Assembly: GCF_023507705.1 (NCBI RefSeq)
Contig: NZ_JALBGD010000010.1
Span: 124,001 to 188,000, forward strand
Reading direction: 5' to 3'
DNA length: 64,000 bases
Source of the DNA: Stappia sp. WLB 29
GTDB lineage: Bacteria; Pseudomonadota; Alphaproteobacteria; Rhizobiales; Stappiaceae
Every line of letters starts with the position of its first letter. The stretch's first letter is position 1. The position numbers and the translations under genes are program-made. The notes beneath the pieces were generated by a model that saw only the letters and a program-made list of their open reading frames with translations, did no database searches and was not told where the DNA came from. This document shows, in pieces, positions 1 to 9,600 of this stretch.

Positions 1-1
1 T

Positions 2-625
2 GCGCCGCTGTTCCTGCTGCCGTTGCAGGTGGAGGGGGATTACCAGATCCTGGCGCAGTCTCAGTTCGGCACCATGCGCGCGGCGCTGGCCCGCGTGATC
101 GCCGGTTTTCGCGAGGAGGCGCCGAAAGAGGCCCGGCTGGTGGTGAAGGCGCATCCGCTCGACAACGGCGAGGTGGACTGGCGCGCCGAGATCGCGCGAC
201 ATGCGGGCGCGGACGGGGGGCGGATCACCTTCCTCGACGGCGGGTCGCTCGCCCCGCTGTTTCCGCGCCTTGCCGGACTGGTGACGGTGAATTCGACCGC
301 CGGGCTCGACGCGCTGCGGGCCGGCGTGCCGGTCGCGACGCTGACGCCGGCGCTCTACGATATTGAGGGGCTGACCCATCGCGGGCCGCTCGCCGAGTTC
401 TGGCGGGCGCCAAGTGCGCCCGATCCGGCGCTGCTTGCCGACTTCGTAAAAGTGGTGGTGGCGAGCTCGCAGCTGCGCGGCTCGATCCACAACCACGCGG
501 GGCTGGACGAAGCGGTCGAAACGATGACGGCCCGGCTGCTGGACGACACAGCACCGGACCCGGAGTGGCATGTGGAGCCGCCGCCGCGTCTTGCCCGTGC
601 CCGCGCGATGGGGGTGCCGCTGTGA
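2..625 (+). CDS. kpsS: KpsS-type capsular polysaccharide Kdo transferase (3' part, 5' end outside window)
   Basis: This is the C-terminal about 207 residues of a KpsS/LipB-family protein; the frame is open to the window edge, so the start lies upstream. Family hallmarks are visible: GDYQIL near the left edge, KAHPLDNGE, TVNSTAGLDAL, and LYDIEGLTH. KpsS is a cytoplasmic retaining beta-Kdo transferase that starts the poly-Kdo linker on a lysophosphatidylglycerol acceptor in ABC-exported (group 2/3) capsules; KpsC extends it. Its stop overlaps the GTG start of the following kpsC-like gene (GTGA), so the two are translationally coupled. The internal TTG at 23 is only an edge effect and not a real start. 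The family assignment is firm. Whether the linker sugar is Kdo in this organism is inferred. Confidence 0.85.
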   Translation, partial: APLFLLPLQVEGDYQILAQSQFGTMRAALARVIAGFREEAPKEARLVVKAHPLDNGEVDWRAEIARHAGADGGRITFLDGGSLAPLFPRLAGLVTVNSTAGLDALRAGVPVATLTPALYDIEGLTHRGPLAEFWRAPSAPDPALLADFVKVVVASSQLRGSIHNHAGLDEAVETMTARLLDDTAPDPEWHVEPPPRLARARAMGVPL

Positions 626-2238
626 GCGGGTGGCCGAGATGCCGGCGCTGGCTGCTGGTGGACAAGGAGCTTGGGCCGCATGCGCGCGCGCTGGCCGCGA
701 TCCTGGGCGCGCCGACAGGTGCCGCGACCCGCGCCCCGCGCAAGGGCGAGGGGCTGGTCTGCCGTGCCGGCAGCGGCGAGGTGCACGCGTGCGCGCGGCA
801 GGCGGAGGAGGCCGATATTCCGCTGCTGCTGGCCGGCTTGCTGCGCCTCGAGGCGCCGCCGGCGCCGCTCGCCAAGGACACGCTGATAGTGGCGCTCCTG
901 CCGGTCGACCCGGCAATGGTCCTGCGCGTGGGCGAGGCGGCGGCGATCACGGCAGCTGTCGCGGCGCTGGAAGCGGGCGGCCTCGAGGACACGGCCGGCT
1001 GGGGCGCGGCGCTGTGCAAGCGGTTTTCGCTCGACGAGGAGCGGGCCGGGGAGTTGCTGGCGCAGGCGCATGTCCACCCCTCGCCCTATGAGGCGGGGAT
1101 GGCGCTGCCGGCGGCGCTGGCGCTGCAAGGGGCGGCGGCGGCCGCGCGGCGGGCGGAGGTTTCGGACAAGCCGCTGTTCTGCTTCGGCGCCAAGTCGTGG
1201 AACCACGCGACGATCCGGGCGGCGCTCGCCGGGCCCGGCGGGGCCTTCACCTTCTGCGCCAGTGCTGAGGAGGCGATTGCCTGCGCCGCGCGCGAGGGCG
1301 GACGGGCGCTCGGCTGGGCGGCGGGCGTGAGCGCGGAGATCGAGGCGGCGGCGGCCGGGGCGGGCGTCGAGCTGTGGCGGATCGAGGACGGCTTCCTGCG
1401 CTCGGTCGGGCTCGGTGCGGGCCTTGCGCGCGGCGCCTCGGTCGGCTTCGACGACGAGGGCATCTATTTCGATGCGCTGCGGCCGAGCCGCATGGAGCGG
1501 CTGCTGGCCGAACGGGTGCTGTCGCCGGCCGAGCGCGCCCGCGCGGACGGGCTGATCGCCCGCATCCGCAAGGCGCGGGTCACCAAGTACAATGTCGGCG
1601 GCAAGGGCACGCTGCCGAGCGTGCCGGCGGATCGCCCCGTGATCCTGGTGCCGGGGCAGGTGGCGGACGATGCCGGCGTGCGCCGGTCGCTGTCGGCGAC
1701 CATCGACTGCGCGGCTTGCCAGAACGTCAATCTGGAGCTGCTGCGGCAGGTGCGCGCGCGCAACCCGGATGCGCATATCCTGTTCAAGCCGCATCCGGAT
1801 GTGGCCGCGCGCCTGCGCGCCGGCCGGCTGGAGCCGCGCGAGACCGAAGGCCTCGCCGACCAGGTGGTGGAGGGCTGCGATATCCTCGACCTCGTCGACC
1901 TCGCCGACCGGGTCGAGACCTTCTCCTCGCTGAGCGGTTTCGAGGCGCTGCTGCGCGGCAAAGCCGTGACCGTCTACGGCATGCCGTTCTATGCGGGATG
2001 GGGGCTGACGGACGACCTGATCGAGTGCGCAAGGCGCGGGCGGCGGCTGGATCTGGCGACGCTCACCCATGTCGCCTTCATCGACTATCCGCTGACCGTC
2101 GATCCGGTGAGCCTTGAACCGTGCGGGCCGGAATTCCTGATCTTGCGGCTGGAAAGCCAGCGGGCGAGCGCCCGCCACCGGATCGCGACGCGGATCCGGC
2201 AGGAACTGTCGTGGCTGGGGCGCAAGCTGGGGCTGTGA
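622..2238 (+). CDS. kpsC: KpsC-type capsular polysaccharide beta-Kdo transferase, apparently with one full module
   Basis: A 538-residue KpsC/RkpJ-family protein. I chose the GTG at 622 because it overlaps the kpsS stop as GTGA; an ATG at 565 would sit deep inside kpsS. From about residue 175 on, one complete Kdo-transferase module is clear: CFGAKSWNH, WRIEDGFLRSVGLG, DDEGIYFDA, TKYNVGG, LVPGQVADD, KPHPDV and YGMPFYAGWGLT. The first about 170 residues (VDKELGPHARALAAILG at the start) match no clear Kdo-transferase motif. E. coli KpsC is about 675 residues with two tandem modules that alternate linkages, so this protein looks shortened or diverged in its first module. It ends 31 bp before the convergent stop of the RkpG-like gene. 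Confidence 0.85.
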   Translation: MSGWPRCRRWLLVDKELGPHARALAAILGAPTGAATRAPRKGEGLVCRAGSGEVHACARQAEEADIPLLLAGLLRLEAPPAPLAKDTLIVALLPVDPAMVLRVGEAAAITAAVAALEAGGLEDTAGWGAALCKRFSLDEERAGELLAQAHVHPSPYEAGMALPAALALQGAAAAARRAEVSDKPLFCFGAKSWNHATIRAALAGPGGAFTFCASAEEAIACAAREGGRALGWAAGVSAEIEAAAAGAGVELWRIEDGFLRSVGLGAGLARGASVGFDDEGIYFDALRPSRMERLLAERVLSPAERARADGLIARIRKARVTKYNVGGKGTLPSVPADRPVILVPGQVADDAGVRRSLSATIDCAACQNVNLELLRQVRARNPDAHILFKPHPDVAARLRAGRLEPRETEGLADQVVEGCDILDLVDLADRVETFSSLSGFEALLRGKAVTVYGMPFYAGWGLTDDLIECARRGRRLDLATLTHVAFIDYPLTVDPVSLEPCGPEFLILRLESQRASARHRIATRIRQELSWLGRKLGL

Positions 2239-2269
2239 CGTCGCCGGTCGGCGGGTCCGGCTCGCCGTC

Positions 2270-3652
2270 CTAACTCGTCTGGCGGACGCTTCGGACCAGC
2301 GACGAGAAGCCGACATTCTCCTCCCGCATCTTCGCCAGTTCCTCGGCCGCGGCATCGACCGCGCGGTCGATCTGCTCGGCGTTGTGCTCGCTGGTGATGA
2401 AGAAGCGGATGCGGGCGGACTTTTCCGCGACCGCCGGGAAGACGATGGGCAGCGCGTTGATGCCGCGTGCCAGCAAGCGATTGGACAGCGTTGCCGCGCC
2501 GATGGAATCGCCGACGATGACCGGAATGACGCTGAGGCCGGCGCTGGGGCCGGTGTCGAGGCCGGCGGCCCGTGCGCGCTCCAGGAAGCGCCGGCCGTTG
2601 GCGGCGAGCCGCTGCACGCGCTCTGGCTCGCGCTCCATCAGGTCGGCGGAGGCGATGGCCGCCCCGGCAAGCGCCGGCGACAGGCCGACGGAGAAGACGA
2701 AGCCGGGCGCGGTGGCGCGCAGATAGTCGCACAGGGCCTTGGAGCCGGCGATGTAGCCGCCGCAGGCCGAGAAGGTCTTCGACAGCGTGCCCATCCACAT
2801 CTCGACGCTGCGCGGGTCGACGGAATACTGCTCGGCAAGGCCGCGCCCGGTGGCGCCGAGGACGCCGACGGAATGGGCCTCGTCGACCAGCAGCCAGCAG
2901 TCGAAATTCTGCTTCAGGCGGATCAGGCGGGCAAGGTCGGGATAGTCCCCGTCCATGCTGTAGATGCCCTCGACGACGATCAGCACATGGTCGAACTTGT
3001 GCCGGTTCTGCGACAGGATCTGCTCCAGCGCGTCGAGATCGCCATGGGGGAAGTTCATGCGCGCCGCACCCGACAGGCGTGCGCCCTCGGTGACCGAATT
3101 GTGGATGAGGGAATCGGTGAGGATGAGGTCGTCGCCCTGCATCAGGTGGCCGATGACGGTGACGTTGGTGGCATGGCCGCTGACCATCACCACCGCATCC
3201 TCGACGCCGTGGATGCGCGCAAGGCGCTCCTCCAGCTCGCGGTGGATCGGCCGTTCGCCGGCAACGACGCGGCTGGCCGAGGCGCTGGTGCCGTAGGTGG
3301 CGATGGCGCGGGTGGCGGCCTCGTTCACCTGCGGATGGCCGTTCAGGCCGAGATAGTTGTAGGAGGCGAAATTGTCGTAGGTCTTGCCGTCGATCACCGT
3401 GGTGGCGCCGGCAACGCCCGCATGGGCGCGGAAGAACGGGTTGTCGAGGCCGATGAGATCGGCCGCGGCCCGGTGCATGCGCAGCTGGCGCAGCTGCGGC
3501 AGCTCGGAAAAGTCGAAGGCGGCCGGACCGGGAGGCGGCGGGGCCTGCACGGCCGGGCGTGCGGGCTGGCGCTGGCGCGCCGCCTTGCGGCCGGCCCGGA
3601 GGTTCGCCATCAGCTCGCGCCGCTCGTCCGACTTGCTGCCGTGCTGGTCCAA
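2270..3652 (-). CDS. rkpG: RkpG-like PLP-dependent alpha-oxoamine synthase (8-amino-7-oxononanoate synthase family)
   Basis: A 460-residue fold-type I PLP enzyme of the alpha-oxoamine synthase family (BioF, KBL, SPT, RkpG). Visible motifs are NYLGLNGHP, SGHATNVT, VVEGIYSMDGD, LLVDEAHSVGVLG and the PLP-lysine segment GTLSKTFSACGGY near residue 290. These enzymes condense an acyl thioester with an amino acid, with loss of CO2. The partner here is most likely the PKS just upstream, whose ACP could hand over the acyl chain, as proposed for RkpA/RkpG in Sinorhizobium. Start choice: a TTG at 3652 has GAGGAG eight bases upstream, whereas the ATG at 3610 has no clear ribosome site. The ATG would give 446 residues. 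The first about 50 residues are Arg/Pro-rich and low in structure. Confidence 0.85.
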   Translation of the reverse strand: MDQHGSKSDERRELMANLRAGRKAARQRQPARPAVQAPPPPGPAAFDFSELPQLRQLRMHRAAADLIGLDNPFFRAHAGVAGATTVIDGKTYDNFASYNYLGLNGHPQVNEAATRAIATYGTSASASRVVAGERPIHRELEERLARIHGVEDAVVMVSGHATNVTVIGHLMQGDDLILTDSLIHNSVTEGARLSGAARMNFPHGDLDALEQILSQNRHKFDHVLIVVEGIYSMDGDYPDLARLIRLKQNFDCWLLVDEAHSVGVLGATGRGLAEQYSVDPRSVEMWMGTLSKTFSACGGYIAGSKALCDYLRATAPGFVFSVGLSPALAGAAIASADLMEREPERVQRLAANGRRFLERARAAGLDTGPSAGLSVIPVIVGDSIGAATLSNRLLARGINALPIVFPAVAEKSARIRFFITSEHNAEQIDRAVDAAAEELAKMREENVGFSSLVRSVRQTS

Positions 3653-3696
3653 GTTACCGTCTCCTCGAGAGCTGGGCGTGGCGCCCGCATCGCCCA

Positions 3697-6600
3697 CTAT
3701 AGCAGCGAGCGGACGTTGCGCGTGCGTTCCTCGACCTCGGCCGCCACGTCGGCCAGGGTCTCGGCATCCTCGAACACGTCCTCGCCCAGATGCTGCATGG
3801 CGTTGGTCCGCGCCTCGCTGGACAGGTCCGCGCCGTTGCCGCTCTCTCCCGACAGCGCCTGATCGGCGATGCGGGTGGCCATGTCGCTGAGCGTTGCGCC
3901 ATTGGCCAGCGACATCAGAGGAATGTCGATGCCGAACTGGCGCTCCGCCGCCATGCGCAGCTCCAGCGCCATCAGCGAATCCATGCCGACTTCCGTCAGC
4001 GGACGCGCCGGGTCGATGTCGTCCTCGCCGATGCGCAGGATGCGGCCGATCTCCACGGCCAGCAGCTTGCAGATCTTCGCGATGGCGCTGGCGCGGTCGA
4101 GCCCCTTGACCAGCGCGGCAAGGTCGACGGCACCGCCTTCGCCCGAGCCCTCGTTGTCCGCGGAAATCCCCAGCCGCTCGGCGAACGGCGTGGCGAGCAG
4201 GGCGAGATCGCGCCGCGCCGCCGTCCAGTCGATGCGGGCATAGCCGGGGGCGGCCGCGACCACATCGTCCTGCGGCAGGGCCATGAGCATTGCCAGCCCG
4301 TCCAGCGCCTCGCGCGCGCTGAGCGCATGGCGGCCGAGCTTGCGCGCCAGCAGGTCGCCGACATCGGCGTTGCGGGCAAGGTAGCCGGCATCGGAAATCG
4401 CACCCCAGGCGACCGCAAGACCGGGCAGGCCCTCCGCCCGGCGGTGGGCGGCGAGGCCCTCCAGATAGCCATTGGCGGCGACATAGTTGGCCTGGCCCGG
4501 ATTGCCGACCAAGGTGGTGGCGGAGGAGAACAGCACGAACTGGCGCAAGGCATCGCCCCGCGTCAGCGCGTCGAGAAGCTGCGCGCCGCGCACCTTGGGC
4601 GCCAGCACGGCGTCGAGCTGCTCGCGGGTAAGGTTGGAAAGCAGGGTGTCGTGCAGCACCATCGCCGTATGGAAGGCGGCCTGGATCGCGCCGGCCTCCT
4701 TGCGGATCGCGGCAAGGGCGGCGGCGACGGCCTTCTCGCTGGTGGCATCGCACGCATGACCGACGACCGCGACGCCGCGGCGGCCCATCTCCTCGATCAG
4801 GGCGGCGGCTTCCGGCGTGGTGGCACCGCGCCGCGACAGCACGTCGATGCGCGTCGCGCCCATGTCGGCGAGACGGGAGATCAGGGCCGCGCCGAAACCG
4901 CCGAAGCCGCCGACGACGACCAGGCTGCCTGCTTCGCCCTCGAAGCGGACAGGCGCGGGCGCGGCCGGCCGGGCGGCGGGCTGCTGCGGCGGGCGGATCA
5001 CGATCTTGCCGATATGGCCGGCCTTCTGCATCAGGCGGAAGGCGGCGACCGCCTCGTCGGCCTCGAAGGCGCGATAGGGCAGCGGAGACAACGCGCCGCC
5101 GGCGAAGAGCTGCATCAGCTCGTCGAGCAGGCGCTCGGCCAGGGCCGGCTGGTGGATCAGCAACTGGTCGGCATCGATGCCGAAATAGCTGAGGTTGCGG
5201 CGGAACGGCCGCAGCCCGAGATGGGTGTTCTCGTAATAGTCGCGCTTGCCGAGCTCGAGGAAGCGGCCGAAGGGCGCCAGGACCTCGATGCTGCGCTCCA
5301 TCGCCTCGCCGGACAGCGAGTTGAGCACCACCTCGATGCCCTTGCCGCCGGTCAGCCGCATCACGTCGTCGGCGAAGGTCAGCGAACGGGAATCGAGCAC
5401 GTGGTCGACGCCGAGCCGGCGCAGCAGGCTGCGCTTTTCCGGGCTGCCGGCGGTGGCGATGATCGTCGCGCCGATATGGCGGGCGACCTGAATCGCGGCA
5501 AGGCCGACGCCGCCGGCGCCGCCGTGGATCAGCACGGTCTCGTGCGCTTCCAGCCGGGCGAGCCGGTGCAGGGCGTAATAGCTGGTGAGGAAGGCGACGG
5601 GGATGGTCGCCGCCGCCTCCGGTTCGAGCCCTTGCGGCGTGCGGGCGCAGCCCTTTTCGGAGACCGTGACGCGGCTGGCGAAACAGGCCGGTGCGAAGGC
5701 GATGACCCGGTCGCCCGGACGCAGACGCCGCGCCTTCGGCCCGGTGGCAACGACCGTGCCGGCGCATTCCATGCCGAGCGTCGGGCCGGCGAAGCCGTCC
5801 TCCAGCGCCTCTTCCGGAAGCAGGCCGAGCGCCCACATCACATCGCGGAAATTGAGGCCGCTCGCCTCCACCGCGATCTCGACCTCGTCGCCGACAAGGG
5901 CGCGGGCCGGGACCCGCGACCAGGCGAGGCGGTCGAGCGAGCCCTGCTGGGCGATGTCGAGGCGCAGGACATCTGCGCCGGTCTCGCTGCTGCCGGGCTG
6001 CGGCAGCTCCGGCCCGCGCTCCAGGCGCAGGCCAAGGCGGGTGTCGCCGTCGATCACCAGCTCGCGCTCGTCGGAGCGGTCGGCTCCGACGATCTCGGCG
6101 GCAAGACGCAGGGCGGCGGCGCTGGCATCGAGATCGCGGCGGATGTCGACGAGCCGCAGGCCGGCGGAGGGAAACTCGTTCATGGCGACGCGGCCGAAGG
6201 CCCACACGCCCGCCTGCACCGGATCGGGCGCGGTGCCGCAGGCCGGGGCGCGCGCGCCCTCCGGCGCGACGACCACGACCGGGCCAGCGGTGTTGCCGAG
6301 CCCCTTGAGCATCTGAGCCAGCTGCCAGGTGCGGGCCGAGAGCAGGGCGCTGGCATCTTCGCCAGCATCGGAGCCGGCCCCTTGCTGGCTGCTGGCATAG
6401 GCGCCAGCGAGATGGACGATGCCGTCGCGCGCGGCAGCGGCAAGCGGCGTCTCTTCGCCCCAGACGGCGGGATCTTCGAGATCGGCGGCGATCGTGTCGT
6501 CATCCGCCGCGGCCGCATCGGAGGCGGCCAGCACGGCCTCGATTCGATGCGGCTTCAGGCATTCGCGCAGCGCCGAGGCGACGGCGCGGGAGGGGCCGTC

Positions 6601-9600
6601 CGCATCGCAGACGACAAGCAGGCGGCGTGGCTCGGCGCCGGTCTCCGCCGTGCCGTTGCCGTTGGCGGCCGAGGTGCGGGCGGGGGCGCCGGCAACGAGG
6701 ATGCTGGCGTCCACTTCGCCGCCGGCAAGCGGCAACGCTTCCACGCCAGTCAGGCCGAAGGCGGCAAGGCGCGCGGCCCATCCCTCGCCGTCGAGCAGCG
6801 GGGTGGCGGGGCGCGGCGAGCCGGGAACGGGCAGCCACCAGTCGGCGCCGGTGCCGAGGATCAGCTCGGCATCGGTGGCGGGCGCGCGTTCCAGCGCCAG
6901 CAACTGTCCGCCGGGCGACAGCATCGCGGCAAGGTCCTTGAGCATGGCATCGCCGGCGCCGCTGAGCGTGTCGCAGCAGATCGCGAGATCGTAGGGACCG
7001 CCCTCGGCAAGGGCGCCATCCTCCGGAGAAAGGAAGCGCGTCTGGGCGCTGCCATGCCAGTTGCGGCGCAGCCGCTCGGTAGCGCCGAGCGAGGGATCGC
7101 CGACGGTGAGCGTGGCGTTGTAGGGCGACAGCAGCGTGTCGAGATGGCGGGCGACGGCGAACGACCGCTCGCCGAGCACCAGCACGGAGAGAGGCTTGTC
7201 CTGCGGCCAGTCGGAAACCGCGCGTGCGGCGATGCCGATGCAGGCGCGGCGCAGGGCCTGGGCAGCCGGATCGGCATTGCGCCAGCCGGCCAGCAGCGCC
7301 GAGGCGAAGACGTCGCCGGCGCTGGCGGGAAGGCCCTGCCGCAGCAGGTCCGGCAGGTCGTCGGCAAGGCGGGCGAGCAGGGTGGCCTGCGAGCCGTGGG
7401 CACCGGCCTCGAAGACCAGCGTCTGCACCAGCGAGGCGAGGTCGAGCCCCTCGGCGGGATCGGAAATGCGCCACTTGCCGTCCTCTTCCTCCGCCAGATC
7501 GTGATGGGCGAGAAGATCGAGGAAATGGGCAGCGAAGGGCGCGGCACTTTCGTGCAGAGCGCCGTCGCGAACCTTGGAGGAAAGTGCGAAAGGCTTGTCG
7601 CCGAGCACGGCATGCAGAGAACGGTGGGCGACCGTGCGGGCGAGCGCGTCGGCAAGAAGCCCGGCATCCGAAGGATCGTAATCCTCGCTCGCCACGAGGC
7701 CGAGCTCGCCGGCGATCGCGGCAAGCGGGAGCGACTGCGGTGCGCCGGCCTCGGCCGGGGTCAGCAGGCGCGAGACGACGCGGTAGGCGAGGCCGTGGTC
7801 GCGCTCAGTCATATGGAACTGCACCGCCTTGAAGCGGGCGCCCGCGAGGCGCGCGACGAGGCCGCCCTCGGCGTCGAGATAGTCGAAGCTGGCGACGAGC
7901 GAGCGGGCGCTGCCCTTGTCCACCCGGATGCGCACGGCAACGGGAACGGAGGCGGGGGCATGCAGCTCGATTCCGGAAAAGCGGATCGGCAGGAAGCCGC
8001 CCTCGGCCGGCTCCGCGCGCTGACCCAGCAGGGCGAAGAGGCCGTGGAAGCCGGCATCGGCGACGGCCGGATGCAGCGCGAAGCTGCCCGGCTCCGGCAG
8101 GGCGGCCGGGGCCAGCAGGGCAAGGCGCGCTTCGCGCTCGCCGGACAGCACGGCGCTGTCGGCGAGGCGGAAGGCCGGGCCGTAGTCGAGTCCGTGCGCC
8201 AGCGTCAGCCGGTAGATCTCGTCGTGGGACACCTGCGTGCCGGCGGTTCCGGCCCCGGTTCCGATCTGGGGCGCGGGCGCATCCGGTGCACCGGCCAGCG
8301 TGCGGAAGCCGGCCTTCGCATAGAGCGACCAGTCGGCGCCGGAAAGGCGCGGACGGGCATGGATCTCGATCACCCGGTCGTCGGGCGACAGACGCACCAT
8401 GGTCTCGAAGGTCTTGCCCTCGTCGAGCACCAGCGGGCGCAGGATCTCCAGGTCGCGCACCTCGATGCGCGTCTCGCCGGTCCATTGCAGGGCGGCGCGC
8501 AGGGCCATCTCGATGAAGCCGGCGGCCGGAAAGACGGCGGTCTGCTCCACCTTGTGGTCGGCGAGGAACGGCAGCAGGTCGAGGTCGACGAGGTTGAACC
8601 ATTCCGCCGTTTCCGGCCGCAGCCGCTTGCCGGCCAGCGGCCAGCCGCGCTCGCTATGGGCGGCGATGCGCTCGTCCGTCTCCGGCGTCAGGAAGGGGGC
8701 GAGCTGCCAGGGATAGTCCGGCAGGACCGGCAGGTTGCGCCCTTCCGGCCCGACATAGAGATCGAGATCGGGCATTGCGCCATGGGCGACGATGCGGGCG
8801 GCGATGGTGTCGATATCGGCAGCCTTCGCGTCCTCGCTACGCGGCATCTCCAGGCTGGCGAGGACCTGGGTCTGGTTGCCGACGCTGCGCAGCGTGTCGC
8901 GGACATAGGTGGTGAGCACCGCCTTGGGGCCGATCTCGACGACGAGGTCGACCGGCTGCTCGGCAAGGCGCACCACCGCATCGGTGAAGCGCACCGGGCG
9001 GCGGACGTTTTCCCACCAGTAGGTGGCGTCGGGCGTGACCTCGTCCTGTTCCGGCGTGACGGAGGAGAGGAACGGGATCGCCGGCTTGCTGCACTTCAGC
9101 GTGCCGAGCGCCTCGCGCAGCGGCGTCTCGATGGGGTCGACCAGCGCGCTGTGGAAGGGATAGGCGATGTTGAGCTTGCGCAGGGCCCACCGCTTCTTGC
9201 GGGCAAGGCGGGCGAAGGCGTCGATGCTCTCGGACGGACCGGAAATGGTGACGCTGCGCGGCGAGTTGATGGCCGACAGCTCGATGCCCGGCAGGCCGGC
9301 TTCCGCGATGGCGGCGCGCGCCTCCTCCGCCGGAAGCAGGAGCGCGGCCATGCTGCCGAGATGGCGCACCACCTCCTGCTGCGTCGAGCGGGCGTGGATG
9401 ATTCGCGTTGCGGTGGCGAGATCCAGCATGCCCGAGCACCAGGCGGCGGCCACCTCGCCGACGCTGTGGCCGAGCACGGCGGCAGGTGCGATGCCGCGCG
9501 CCTTCAGAGCGGTGACCAGGGCCACCTGCACGGCGAAGAGCAGCGGCTGGGCGATCTCGGTCCGCTCGATCTCCGTCTCCAGGTCCTTGGAGAACAGCAT

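Noticed and set aside
2270-6205. A 1311-codon minus-strand open frame upstream of and including the RkpG-like enzyme
   Set aside because: Only its last 460 codons are the PLP enzyme. The rest overlaps the PKS in another frame and reads as Arg/Pro-rich shadow.
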